DNA of 64,000 nucleotides from Tigriopus japonicus (lineage: Eukaryota > Arthropoda > Copepoda > Harpacticoida > Harpacticidae), in the NCBI GenBank assembly GCA_010645155.1, contig CM021316.1, positions 4,289,220 through 4,353,219 on the forward strand, given 5' to 3'. Below are positions 32,707 through 44,416 of this stretch, piece by piece. The position numbers were made by a program, and so were the translations under genes. The first letter of the stretch is position 1. Each line of letters begins with the position of its first letter. The notes under the pieces were generated by a model. The model was given only the letters and a program-made list of their open reading frames with translations. It made no database searches and was not told where the DNA came from.

Positions 32707-33570
32707 AGTGCATAATTCATCATATACGTATAATGTATTTGTGGTCAAGGATGCCTAAATATCCAATTTTTGACTATTTTCCAACGTGGTCCCAAGTTTG
32801 ACACACAAGGACTTTTACTTTGGCACAACCTTCTTTGCTTCTCTTCAGAACTTCATGATTTGAATTGTTATAGAATTTCATGAAAGACTAGTCTAACCTA
32901 GATATAAGAACATTCAACAGGAAAATATATCTTGGTATCAAGTAAGATACATAGTGAAAGACTAGTCAGTTTTACTTTATTTGTTCATAATGCAATATTA
33001 TATTAGAAAGATGTGTTTTAGAGACCAAATTAAAGATATGAGAACTGTTTCAAAATGTTAAAGTTGATTGTGATTCATATTGTCTCATTTCTATCGATCT
33101 ATTATCAGTTTATTTCTAGTTTAGCTTATTTTTTGTAAGTTTCAATGACAGTCAAATTTGTCCTAATATTTTCATGTATTCATGTGTTTTTTATTCTTAT
33201 TTTTTGTTTATGAGTTAGTTCAATAATCAGTATAAGTTCGAATGATGCAAATAAACCTTATTCATTGAAAAGGTGTGTTCTAGGCTGAGTAAGAGTTAAG
33301 ATAGTAGAATGTTCTAAGGGTGTTTTATCTGTTCATTGAAACCATGAAGAGGCATTACAAGTTTAGTGTTTTGCTTGAGTAATGCATTTTGTTATTCAAA
33401 TATTCCAGAAGTGTATTCCAAACCGTTGTAAGTTGATGTATAATCATCAATTCTTTAAAAACTGAGACTTTCTACCTTCAAAAGCACGTTCTCTCCTTTT
33501 GTGCTTCTCCACTTGCTCTTGGTCACCCCTGATTTGCCGTGCGCCGTCCAGGAAATTCTAGATGTCCATG

Positions 33571-34430
33571 GATCTGTTCAGCAGTATGGCCAACTAGTAT
33601 TTTTCGATGCTAATTTCTGAAAATTAGCATTTTTTTCAAGGGCAAAAGCATTACAGAATTTTGATTAGCATCGCTCGATTTTTTAGTATCTTTTTAGAAT
33701 TTTTTAAAAGGCTCTAGAATCGAAAATTTTTGCTTGGCATTATTCTAGCACTTTTTGGAAAAAAAACATCCAATTTTGGGCCTTAAAGACAGCTGATTTT
33801 TTTTTAAATTTAAATTTTAATTTCTATTTACAGGCTTAATCTACCAACAATTGAGAATGGCCACAAAGTAGTACTTGTCTCGAAAACAGATTGGATTGGC
33901 GATGGCACTAAAACACCAACTGCAGAAAAACAGCTTTTTAACCTTAGAATGGATAAATTGTTCATATGTTTGATGTTGAGTGATTGCAAATGAGAAAAAA
34001 ATAGGGAAAATAAGTTGAAAAGGTTTCTGAACCAAGAAATATTCAACTTTGGTGTGAAATTGATATCTTTAAATTGCATGTCTCCTTTTGGTTTTGTTAG
34101 GTGTAATTGAAACTGAAACAAAAACGCTTTTGGTCCATAACTAGTTTCAATTTCTAGTAAATCTTGTATCCTAGTCCATTTGAATGAATGGTTAAAACAA
34201 TGTTTTGTTTCTTACATCATAAGAATTATAATGTAAAATAATTAAATTATTCAAGAAAATAACTTTTTATAATTGTCATCAAAATTGGTGCTGAATGGCT
34301 TGCAAATTTTTGTTTTCCCCTTTATTTTTATTTTTTATTATTTATTTCACAGTCAGTGCATTAAATTTTTTTGAAAGTGAAGGTTTTTACTAGTTTGGGC
34401 AAGTAATAGAAAAATATATATTGTGCCAAT
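33571..34430. other. No gene; AT-rich repeat relic
   Basis: Contains GATGCTAATT/AATTAGCAT motifs near 33610-33690 resembling those at 35585-35650. No other feature recognised. Confidence 0.35.
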
Positions 34431-35499
34431 GAACCGAGAAAACATCAGCGGAGACCTTGCGTCATCAGACCCATCTTACGTTGATTTCCAGCATGGTTGC
34501 AAGGCCGAGATCTACTCGCATGATCGTGGAAGAGTAGAAGAAGTAATGCGAACGAAGTAATTGGAAACGAGATGTATATTCAAGGAACGTAAAACGGAAA
34601 GTGAAACATAATTTGACATTAGAATCCAGCTGATCTTGCTCGNNNNNNNNNNNNNNNNNNNNNNNNNNNNNNNNNNNNNNNNNNNNNNNNNNNNNNNNNN
34701 NNNNNNNNNNNNNNNNNNNNNNNNNNNNNNNNNNNNNNNNNNNNNNNNNNNNNNNNNNNNNNNNNNNNNNNNNNNNNNNNNNNNNNNNNNNNNNNNNNNN
34801 NNNNNNNNNNNNNNNNNNNNNNNNNNNNNNNNNNNNNNNNNNNNNNNNNNNNNNNNNNNNNNNNNNNNNNNNNNNNNNNNNNNNNNNNNNNNNNNNNNNN
34901 NNNNNNNNNNNNNCACGAAGGGTTGAAACACACCGACACCAATGGTGATGAAAACCACGGTTTAGATCAAGGATGAGCCGAAGACAGTACTTAAAGAATT
35001 CGTACGTGCCGACTGCGCCATCGCATGATCGTGGAAGAGTAGAAGTAAAGAATGCGAGAGAAGTAATTGGAAACGAGATGTATATTCAAGGAACGTAAAA
35101 CGGAAAGTGAAACATAATTTGACATTAGAATCCAGCTGATCTTGCTCGGGTCATTTCATCACAGAAACTCGAATAAAACAAGATCATCCCTTGCGTCATC
35201 AGACCCATCTTACGTTGATTTCCAGCATGGTTGCAAGGCCGAGATCTACAATGTTAGTTTTGGCAAAATCTTAAGTCTTTTTTTGACTCTTTATCTTCCT
35301 TTGAGTTCACATGAAATAGTTTCAATGGCATACATTTTTGAGCAATGATCCTTTGTCGAAAAAATGATAGCCATCAAAGAAACAGATTTAACATGTGGCC
35401 CAAAAGTGACATCAATGACAATGTCTTGGCAACCATGTTAGAAATCAACGCAAGATGGGTTTGGCAATGCAAGGTCTCCGTTGATATTTTAGTTGGTTC
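34431..35499. mobile_element. TIR element with internal duplication and assembly gap
   Basis: The ends, about 70 bp, are inverted: GAACCGAGAAAACATCAGCG at the left and CCGTTGATATTTTAGTTGGTTC at the right in diverged form, with GGAGACCTTGC next to them. A module of about 125 bp (ATGATCGTGGAAGAGTAGAAG to GATCTTGCTCG) occurs at 34519-34642 and again at 35024-35147. A 60-bp block of the left end also recurs at 35188-35250. The gap falls between the two copies. Confidence 0.65.
34643..34913. other. Assembly gap, 271 N
   Basis: Run of N between two copies of a 125-bp repeat; frames crossing it are artefacts. Confidence 0.99.
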
Positions 35500-35689
35500 A
35501 TTTCAGCAAAACTGAGACTCAAATATACAGATTCAAATATTCACTAATGGGAATAATTGCCGTTGCAGTTCCTTTTTCGTATTTGAAAAAGTAGCATTTT
35601 TTAAGCATTTTCAATTTCCCAACTAGCATTTTTCTAGCATTGATTTGACTTTAGCAACTGGAGTTTGTTGCCCCACCTAGGCCTTTATT

Positions 35690-35820
35690 ACGAAACATTG
35701 GACACCATAGACTATTCTTTTATAGATAGGATGGTGTTCAGCAACGGTATGCAATATTTTTAAGAGCCAACCCAAAGTCTTCGAAATTTTCGGCACGAGG
35801 TAGAATAACATCATAAATGC
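35690..35820. repeat. Dispersed repeat, inverted copy of 2490-2635
   Basis: Reverse complement of the copy near 2.5 kb, sharing ACTATTCTTTTATAGATAGG and CGAAATTTTCGGCACGAGGT. Confidence 0.65.
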
Positions 35821-35941
35821 TTCTTCCAGTATTCTTGGTAAGACATTTTGGGCCGCTATTCAATACACTTAAATGTCATCTAATCTATGTTTAAAAGTAT
35901 CGATGTTTTGTCGTAAATCATTGACTTCTAGTTCTAATCCT

Positions 35942-36481
35942 GCAATTACACGACACGTGTTTTGTCGCATTTTAACGACACTTACGTGAGTTACATCACG
36001 TTGGATAACACATTTGCATTTACACGACGGAATCAAATTCCTCAAATCTCTTTCCCATCCTAGAGCTCACCGTCAGGGGTTCCATGTAATGAAATTCTAT
36101 TGACGCACGGAAACGCGCTGAAACTTGCAAGATTGGTTAATCAATGAAATATACTCATCAACGTCATATGATATGACTTCATTATTCTTTTGTGGCGTTT
36201 CTTTTATAAACAGACAAATCTTTCCACTAGGGAATTTGCAATGACAATTCTGTTTTCTTTTACTTGAGAGTCAAGCTTTAAGTTCATTATTGTTGACAGA
36301 CATATTCTAATTTGTATATTTTGAAAGAAAGCTTGGCTTTCTTTCTCATGTATTCTTTTTTACTTTTTCAGTCATTGAATTTTTAATTTTCAGGCCGCAT
36401 AACCTCTGATTTTCAACCTATATGACAACACTGCTTTTCGAAAAGCCAAATTGACCAAAGCGTCTTTTTTTAATTCAATCT
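35942..36481. mobile_element. TIR transposon copy 2, truncated
   Basis: This matches the left 540 bp of the element at 2699-3549 (CAATTACACGACACGTG start, CCTAGAGCTCACCGTCAGGG inside). It stops exactly where the 686-bp duplicated segment begins; the right end is absent. Confidence 0.8.
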
Positions 36482-37167
36482 AGACTTAAAGGTAAGCATA
36501 ACAATGAAGGTTTTGAGAACAGATCATCATTTGGAAGCATAAATCATTTTGCATTTCATCGTCATTTGTGTCCCAATGTCGTCTTTGGAACTGCTTGAAG
36601 TTTTCGAACATCATCATTGATGTCAATGACTGGGGCTTCTAGGGAGCTTCTCAGTATCACTTAAGGCTTTTAAAAGACCAAAAGAACTTTGAAAATCTTC
36701 ATCAGACTTTGATGGGCAAAAGATGGTTAATCGGGAGGGTGAATGGTCTATTGACACTTCACAAACTGGACTTTCTTTGACGTTGGTTCCACCGACAAAA
36801 CAGCTAAACAGATTCTTCCTTCAATGTTCAGGTTGGTTTATCAATTCCTATTTTCTTGCCCAGCTCTGATATTCATTCACTTGGATCTTTTAGAACTTCT
36901 AGTTTGGTGAAATCACTCGTTCAATAATGTGCAGAATCCTATTTCCACTCCGTCCTGCTTCGCTTGATTGTTCTGGCACTTGACACGAAGCCTTCAGATG
37001 TTTTCAATGGGGTGTTTTCTTGCCTTTTTACCTCTATCACGTTAATTACTGAGGATTTGAAGCAAAAACTCTTCCGTTCATAGAAATGAGTTCACTCGAT
37101 GTCCAGTCTCAGGCTACTCGCGCCAAACGCTCAAAAAGAGGGAGGTCAGCTGTTGAGTTAACCTCTC
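36482..37167. repeat. 686-bp near-identical duplication, copy B
   Basis: Same length and orientation as 20113-20798. It abuts a truncated TIR element on the left and AT-rich unique DNA on the right. Near-identity next to much more diverged neighbours means it is very recent, gene-converted or an assembly artefact. Confidence 0.9.
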
Positions 37168-37411
37168 AATTACAATTACTTTCCAAAAGTTATTTAAGCA
37201 ATTTCAATTGAATTATTTTTTCAAACTAAGCTTTATTTCCTTTCTTTTCAATTGCAAAATGTGCAAAGAGCATCACGAACCCGTGAACTTTTTCTGAATC
37301 AATTTACATTGCACACCGAAAACCGGAGGACGGGGGAAAATCTGCGAAATTTCTAATCTCAGAAGTGCTTATGTACGTGAAAAACGAGACAAAATAGTCT
37401 CTGGTTGAGAA

Positions 37412-37954
37412 TAGGGCCCGGAGAAATATTTGCAAAAAAATAACAAAATTTCTAATAATTTTTTTTCAAAATCCCTAAATAATTGAAAAAAGTTGGACTT
37501 TTAGAAATATTTTTGGTAACGTCATTATTTGGTATTTTTGTCCGTGTGGACCGATTTTCCGAATTTGTTTTTGGCGAATTTGATGCAATTGGCCGTGTTT
37601 GGAGGGGTACTAGACATGATATTGATTTAGAAATACAATTTTCATTTTACCTCAATAGGTGGCGCATTTTTTTTTCGTGTATGACAGTAGTTTTGGTTGT
37701 GAATTTCCAATCTCATTACAAATTCCATTTTGTAGAGATTTCTGTATATTGGGTTCCTTTTGTTTAAGCCCCTATTGAACATTGGTCATTCATTTGTTTT
37801 CCTCAATTTTGCCTGTAATATTTTTTTTGACTCAAATATTCGAGAAAATGTTTAATTTTTCCTTCAAGGAGCCAAAAGATTGAAAAAATCGAGGAAAAAC
37901 GGATTAATATTTTATAAATAAATTTTTATTTTGAAAAAAAAATTCCGGGCCCTA
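37412..37954. mobile_element. 543-bp hAT-like MITE (TAGGGCCCGGA ends)
   Basis: It begins TAGGGCCCGGAGAAAT and ends ATTCCGGGCCCTA. The interior is AT-rich with poly-A/T tracts. Flanking octamers GTTGAGAA and GTTATTAC agree at five positions only, so the TSD is doubtful. Confidence 0.65.
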
Positions 37955-38370
37955 GTTATTACAATAGAAAAGAGTCTTGATGGGAAACGAAATTTGAACT
38001 TACGGAGACGTGATATTTATGCTATATATATTTGGTTAAAAAGGTTTTTCGCCATTTTGAAGCAAAAAAAAAAAATCGAAAATAATAGAGCTTGTTTTCG
38101 GGCCCACATGTGAGCCCAAGTGTGGTCTATGGTGAGCCCAGGAGCCATAGGGAAAGTCCATAACAGTGGGCCTGCGCTCTATTACTGTACTTGTAACTAG
38201 GGGTGCAGATTTCGGGCAAATAAGATTTCATGCCCAAAAACATATTTATTTGCTATTTGTTAGCTTTTGAAGTTTATTTGCTATTTTTCATTTTATTTGC
38301 CATTTTTGAGCAAATAAATACAAAATTTATCAGCTTCAGGGGAATTAAATGCTTATCTTCAATGTTCATA

Positions 38371-39660
38371 CAGGTACGGGCGCTTAGGATTCCCGATTTT
38401 AATGACCTCCACCTTTCTCCGCTATTTATTGTTCTTCGGACTTGGCTCTTGTTGTGCAACGAGTTCCATCCATCCTCGACTTGTGACCCAAAATTCAGCC
38501 TTCAAGTTCGTTGGACATGGCCACTGCAACCCCAAATCAGTTCCAAGTCAGGACCTCAATTTTGACTCTTCATGCACGTGGAATGAGAACTTGCGATATG
38601 GCAAGGCAATTGGGCTGCAATCTGAAGACTGTCTGAAGACACTATCGCCAGAGGCACCGCAGAGGTCCCTAACCGAGCCAGGGTGAAGCCTGTTAGGACT
38701 GGGGAGCTCATCAACTCTGTCCAAGGTGTGGTGGAGGATCGTGAAGGCAAGGCCACAATCTGCGGCCTTGCCAGGGAGTTTGGGATCGCCAAAAGGACCA
38801 TGAAGCGCCTTGTCAATGAGGACCTTATGCTGAACAGCTTCAAGAGGGTCCCCAGGCAGGCTTTAAAGCCCATTGACAAGGTGAAGAGGCTGGAGAGGTC
38901 AAATACCATTTTGAACAAGTTGAAGCACAAGCCTGCCGAAGTTGTCTTGGTGTTCTCTGATGAGACTCCATTCTCACTTGGTGAGTTGTTCACCAATGAG
39001 ACCAGGTTCTACCTTGCAAAGGCCTCAGGAGATGCTCCAAGCCCCATCAAGTACAGCCCAAGGGAGAGACGTTATGCACACCTGCAAATCTTGGCAATGG
39101 TGGGCTCTGATGGCCAGAAGTACCCACTTGTGTTCTTGGAACAGGGCGAGAGGCTCACAGCGGCCACATACATGAGGTACTTGTGCAAAGTGGTCTTCCC
39201 CTGGGCAAGAAGAACCTATGGAAGAAACTGGTGGTGGCAGCAGGATGGTGCGAGCTGCCACACAGCTAATGTTACCAACAAGTTCCTCCAGAGAGAGACA
39301 CCATGGCTTATCCCTAAGGACATGTGGCCTCCACATTCACCGGACCTGTCCCCGATGGACTATGCTGTGTTTGGGCCCTTAAAGAGCATCCTTTCAGGCA
39401 CCAAGTACAACTCCAATAACCAGCTCAAGACAGCCATCAAGAACGCCTGAGCCAACCTAGATCAGGGCTTTGTGAAGAACAGTTGTGCGAAGTTCCTGTC
39501 AAGGCTGAAGGCCACTATTGCGACGAATTTTGAGTAATTTTGTGGCTATATACCAGGTCAATATGCTGTTAGAATATGGAATCCCAGTCCCTCTTATTTA
39601 GCTCGTAATTTGTAATTCTTTCTGTTAAAAAAAATCGGGAATCTTAGGCGCATATACCTG
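38371..39660 (+). mobile_element. Tc1/mariner DD37D element, nearly intact
   Basis: About 1290 bp with inverted ends sharing CAGGTA and GATTCCCGATTTT (about 30 bp). TA precedes the left end; TG, a probable mutated TA, follows the right end. It encodes one transposase on the plus strand and sits inside a hAT MITE. Confidence 0.85.
38626..39537 (+). pseudogene. DD37D mariner transposase with one nonsense codon
   Basis: The frame is open from 38626 to a TGA at 39448-39450, likely a former Trp codon, then open again to TAA at 39535-39537. The N-terminal helix-turn-helix shows ATICGLAREFGIAKRTMKRL. Catalytic residues are visible: VLVFSDETPF (first Asp), WWQQDGASCHTA (second Asp) and PPHSPDLSPMDY (third Asp), with 37 residues between the last two. 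A stop and frame change upstream of 38626 remove the start. The gene family catalyses cut-and-paste transposition at TA. Few lesions suggest recent activity. Confidence 0.88.
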
Positions 39661-39879
39661 TGAACTTGCATTCTGCATTATTGTTGGTGAAACATAATGC
39701 TCATTTTCCAAATTTAGTGGCCCGTTTTGCTACATATTGGTAATTTTCCAGTCTATTTGCCATTTCTTTGTTTATTTGCCATTTTATTTGCCAATTTGGA
39801 CGCTCTTATTTGCCATCTTTAGGACCTAAAAGGCATGTTTTATTTGCCAGAAATCGGCACCCCTATTTATAACACTCTT

Positions 39880-39987
39880 TAATCACTAATTTGTGGGCCC
39901 CTGAACCTACCAACGTCGTTTTGGTAGGCCCCTCAAACACGAATCAAATTTCGTGGGCCTTGACCCAAAAGTTGTTTCCGACCCCTG
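39880..39987 (-). mobile_element. hAT MITE fragment (CAGGGGTCGG family)
   Basis: Read on the minus strand it starts CAGGGGTCGGAAACAACTTT and contains GGGTCAAGGCCCACGAAATT and TTCAGGGGCCCACAA, as in the copies at 16.2 and 25.7 kb. Confidence 0.7.
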
Positions 39988-40815
39988 ATTTAGATTGTTT
40001 TGAAAGCCATATTATGTGTCCAGCCATTTTGGTACTAGAAGGTCCAAAAGTTCCCAAAGTGGGAACAGCGGGAAGTAATTTCAAACAGTACTTACTACAG
40101 ACAAAAATCAACTCCTTTGTGTCGCCGAAACTAAAGGGTTAAGCAGTAGATTTTATTTGCTCCAATAACCTAACTTTTTAATACAAGGATCGGAGCAGGT
40201 TTTTTAAATCTGTTCTGAAGTACAAGGGTTCCTGACAAAGATAAAAAAAAGAAGAAGAAGAGCACTAAAGTCAAAGAGAACCCCACCCCAAAAATGATTA
40301 CATCTTCAGCTTCGTTAAGCCAATAATGTGTACAAATGCGATGATGAAATGAGATGCCGCATATGCTGCATCTCAAAATATGTCAAATTTTAATAAAGAT
40401 GTTTGTTTCAAGAATTATAGTGCAATGGTTCCCCTTTTACACCCAAATTGATAATGGCCAACATTGGCAAAGCTCAATTTCGGAGGTTGCCAGGTTCAAG
40501 GGAAGCCTCTCGGCCCCTTTTGCTTTGAAATTCGGCCACTTTCGGCCACAAAATGAAATCCAATTTCTTACTGAAAATGGCGTTTTCGCCAAACCCAAAA
40601 TTATTTCATTTTTTTTATAATAAAAAAAAATCTCAAAAAATCAAGCATTCAGTTTAACACCCAAAAAAATTTGGGAGCAAAATCGTTTGAAAGATACTTG
40701 TATCAAAATAAAGCAAGTTTCAATTCCCTCAATCAACAATTGGCCCAGCCTCCTAAATAACATTCCTAGTTCCAAAATTTTCAAGTAAAGATACTTTACT
40801 TTGAAATTGTCATAC
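39988..40815. other. No gene; possible hAT remnant
   Basis: GGTTGCCAGGTTC near 40487 with CGGCCACTTTCGGCC nearby echoes 42440-42570 (CCTGGCAACCCTG). The two may be ends of related, degraded elements. No frame is convincing. Confidence 0.35.
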
Positions 40816-41419
40816 AATGAGGCATGCAGGGGGATGTTTAAGTGATCTCTTCAAAAATCTTATCGCGGGCGGATGAAAGGGTTTTCGCGTTTTACAGACC
40901 GCCCTTATGACTTAGATGCTACAAAAAATGTCGAATTGCCAGTTTGGACATTTTGACTCTCGGTTTTGTAAGAATTTGCAAAATTATTCTATTGATTAAA
41001 AAATGGCAAGCACTTAAAAAAGACCTTTGATATTGAAGAGAAACACGTACAAAAAACGGCATTTTGTTTGATACCATGATGGTTTTGGAGCTTTACAATA
41101 CAAATCAGTGCTTATAACATCACTTACACTTGTACTTACCCAAAAAAGTGGCCTTTTGTTGAGAATTTTCTCGTGCAAGAACGAGCAAATAAAGTGTGCA
41201 TTTTTTCCAAAATCCTAACCAAAGGTGTTCAAACTTGCAATTCGACATTTTTCATGGCATCTAACTCGCAAGGGTGGTCTGTAATTTGCGAAAACCCTTA
41301 AACTGCCCAAATTCTCCCGAGCCACCCACTGTTGCCAAACAAGCCTTTTCTCTTCTTTCATCCGCCCGCGAGAAGATTTTTGAAGAGATCACAGAGAACC
41401 TCCCCCTTCATCCCTCATT
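40816..41419. mobile_element. 604-bp MITE with about 100-bp TIRs, copy 1
   Basis: The ends (AATGAGGCATGCAGGGGGA, then GTGATCTCTTCAAAAATCTT and CGGGCGGATGAAAG) are inverted at the right side. It matches 54758-55409 in opposite orientation over almost the full length. Copy 1 has lost part of the left TIR relative to copy 2. No coding sequence. Confidence 0.85.
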
Positions 41420-42575
41420 GGTATAGCAACTTGCAATCACAATGAGCAGGGCTACCAGATCGTTGTAAATTACATTTTACATTGCAATTACCAAAATCTT
41501 CAACTTTTGTCCAAAATTACCAAAATGTGGAAAAATTGACGTAAAAAATGTGGAAAAATTCCTTGTTTCGTTATTTTCTTTATTTTTTTCTGGAAAAAGA
41601 TTAGTTTATCAATCATAATCAAAGCTAGGAAACAAGGCGACATTGTTTATTGCAGTTGCAACAAAAAGATTTAGTTTATGTTTGGGGCCATCAATTACTT
41701 GTAAATAACAACTTACAATGAAGTTACATAAAATTGCAATGTTTTTCTAAAGTTACAAAATTAGGAAAATTTCAAAAAAATCTAGGGAAATTGTTTGTTC
41801 CCTTCAGAAAGATGTCATAATAAAACTATGTAAAGACGCCGAGAGAATTTGTTACACTTTCAACCATGTTAATCTATTTATCAGTTATTCCAAGCTATGA
41901 AGTAAGGCTTACAGCTGATGTGAGTATATGAAAAGGTCAGTTTCTTCTGCAATCAATGAGAAAAGTGCTAATAAAATTACCAAAATAATCCAATTTCGTG
42001 ACATTAATTTTCAAAATAATTACCAAAAATACTACATAGGCCCTGACAATGAGGTATGTGTCAGATCTAGAAAACTGGAGGATCTATTGCTAAGATGTTT
42101 GAGTTTGACTGGTCCATTTTTGATTAGTTTAGCAGTGATTGATGATTTGAGTAACCAATTGAAATCACAAGTTACTTCAGAAAGAGGGTTTAACATTAAA
42201 CGGAAGTGGTATCAAACAAAAATTTCTTCCAAGGGCGTTCGTTTCTAATTCTAAAATTGACCATGGTATCAAAATATGAAATATTGCAGAGAGCAGTTTT
42301 TGGACTCAAACTAAATGTTTCAAGTATGTATACCTAGATGTCTATGCTGTGGTTGGCAGAACATGGCACGTCACATGTAGTAAGATTTCAGGCCAATGCA
42401 GAATTCATTTTACAAAATTCATAAACATTTCAAATATGTATTTGCTCTTTTCGGCCACTTTCGGATATGGCCGAGAAAATTTTTTCTCGGACACCAAATC
42501 TCAAATTCGGCCACTTTGGGAATTGGGCGAGAAAAAATTTTTCTTTCGGCCCCCTGGCAACCCTGGTCTGAAATC
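41420..42575. other. No gene; AT-rich, possible degraded hAT
   Basis: Begins near CAGGGCTACCAGATC (41447) with repeated TTACCAAAAT motifs and ends near CCTGGCAACCCTG (42570). A 106-codon plus frame (41928-42248) has no recognised motif. The two ends are only roughly complementary, and no TSD was found. Confidence 0.35.
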
Positions 42576-43549
42576 TTGGAAATGTTGCGCAACAGCTGAA
42601 ACACCTCTCCACTCCTGCCCACAGCGCCCATAGTTCTCATAAGATCTGTGCTGAATGTGCAAAAACTACCAAATAAGAGAAGGAAGAGAAAGATAGAGAA
42701 GCGGCTCGCCAACGCTCTTTCGGATCTGCTTCTTTTCTGCTCTTCTGCCTATTTAGCCGTATGTGTCTGTGCTAGGGCTGTATGCGAGCCAGTTTTTAGT
42801 AACTCGCGAGTCACCAAACATTCTGCTCCTTAACAAACCACTCGTACTCAGGTCCTACGAGTTCACTCAGTCGGGGATCACTCTGTATCTATCTTCTTCT
42901 TATCTATCTTATTATCTAAATGACTTCCAAGTCTTGCAAATATGATTTTTGATAACAGAAAGACTGACAATTTGTTTCAAGCACCGCCATGTGAATGAAA
43001 CCTTTTTGATAAACAGCACCTACTACAGTGGGCGGTTTTCTTTCTTTTTTGCTTCTTGAAACTTATGAATTATGAGTTTATGGATTGAATTGATCCTCTT
43101 TTGATTCCAAAGTTTTGAAGCTTGGAACTAAAGGGAAGCAAAATATTTTTGTTTTTAGACCTACCCTACCCTAACCAACCTTCAATGTCACAACATATGA
43201 CCTTGCGGGTTCCTAAGGCCAAGTCTGTGGGGCTCCTTTTTTTGTTATTTCAAGTTCGTCCAGTCCGTCAGAATAAATCCTTACCGACGAATCGAATCGA
43301 GTCCTTCGAGTCATAGCTACGGCTCCTATACATCCCTAGTATGTGTGTCAGTCTGGCTGATTTAGCTGAACTGAGAGTGTGTGTGTGAGTGAGTGCGAGT
43401 GACTGAGTTTCATATCCGATTTCTGCCCACCCCCTGAGCCGTTGTGTGCCCGTTAGTTTGCCCACTTAATCACGCCCCCGGCTAGCTGCCAGCCTGCCAA
43501 GCAACACTTTGGCCCTTTGAAGAAGTGGCTTGTCCAATGAAGGATTATC
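42576..43549. other. No gene; region upstream of KMT5B
   Basis: Contains a GTGTGTGTGAGTGAGTGCGAG microsatellite near 43376-43400 and rising GC content towards 43.5 kb, consistent with an approaching promoter. Confidence 0.4.
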
Positions 43550-43802
43550 GTCCCCTGTTTCCGTCCGCTCTCTCTTGTCCTTCTTGGTCTTGGTCGTCCC
43601 AGAGGTGGTCCCTATCTCGAGGTCAACTTGGTCGTTTTCAGCGCCGTCCACTTGATTCCCCGCCCCAACAGCCGCCTAAGGGAGGGGTGTGCCAGTAGGG
43701 TTCCACCCTGGATCGTCGTCGAGCATTCCACTCTTCAGGGTCACGCCTCCTACGGAATCGCACCGTTGAGGCCAAAGTAACATCCAAGACGAACTCTAGA
43801 AG
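43550..43802 (+). promoter_or_regulatory. KMT5B: Candidate KMT5B promoter/5'-UTR exon
   Basis: This stretch is clearly GC-richer than its surroundings and ends in a strong donor, AAG|GTGAGT, at 43803. A matching acceptor TTTTTCAG ends at 44406, ten bases before the first ATG of KMT5B. The exon start is not defined. Minus-strand open frames here (43466-43862) are probably by-products of base composition. Confidence 0.5.
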
Positions 43803-43854
43803 GTGAGTATAAAGCCTGGTACTGACATGTACGGTAAACTTCAAGGGAGGAGTC

Positions 43855-43925
43855 GTGGTCACCGCAACGCAGTATCCTGCACCTCAGTGCACTCAGTCTC
43901 AGGTTCGATTCTCCTGACCCACATA
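43855..43925 (+). mobile_element. Diverged tRNA-like SINE fragment
   Basis: GGTTCGATTCTCC (box B) with GGAGTCGTGGT upstream and ATAACCATTCTGAT downstream resembles the SINE copies at 60.2-60.7 and 63.3 kb. It lies in the KMT5B leader intron. Confidence 0.5.
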
Positions 43926-44416
43926 TAGATAACCATTCTGATTACGGACTAAAAAATATTTTGCGCGGAAACTAGATCATGTCATTACTGGGTAGGCAAG
44001 TATTAAAGCTCTGGCTTCAGCAAGCAAATAACAAGAAACATTTTTGTTGATTGAATAGTAATAACAAGGATTGAAGAATATGTAAATTTGACGGCGAAGA
44101 ACCTGGTCACACACAGGGTCACTCACTCAACATTTGAAGCATCCCGTAGGCTTACTTTCTCACGGTTTTCAGTTAAGGATGAGGTTTAATTCATCACTAT
44201 TTCTCCGATGAAATGATAGGGCACAATTTAATTTTATCAGGCGCAAAGAAGGCGAGCTGAAAGTACAAGGGGAATATCCGAGTGATAACTCTTGTTGCGT
44301 CAAGGACCCAGGTACCTTGAGAAGTCTGACTTCAGACCAACCTTGAAGGATCCGACTCGAGGGTCCGATTACGGACCTGATCGAAATCCCAGCTTTAATT
44401 TTTCAGATCCCTGCGA

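Larger units (their letters stand above)
30655..33570. repeat. Inverted 70-bp repeat pair
   Basis: The blocks at 30655-30725 and 33500-33570 are reverse complements (TTCTAGATGTCC, TTTGCCGTGC, GGTCACC). They may bound a 2.9-kb element abutting the one at 28.3-30.7 kb. The interval holds a MITE copy and a SINE but no gene I recognise. Confidence 0.45.
38198..39867. mobile_element. hAT MITE carrying a mariner insertion
   Basis: Ends TAGGGGTGCAGATTTC and GAAATCGGCACCCCTA with many TTATTTGCCATTT subterminal repeats on both sides. Flanking octamers CTTGTAAC and TTTATAAC differ at two positions. The original element is about 380 bp once the mariner is removed. Confidence 0.8.

Noticed and set aside
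34512..34958. Open frames across the N gap
   Set aside because: N codons keep a frame open artificially.
40484..42572. A single 2.1-kb hAT element with GGTTGCCAG ends
   Set aside because: The shared CGGCCACTTT motifs are in the same, not inverted, orientation, and no target duplication was found.
43466..43862. Minus-strand protein-coding exons
   Set aside because: Two open frames sit in a GC-rich stretch, one starting at a non-ATG codon. A plus-strand splice donor in the same place fits a KMT5B leader exon better.
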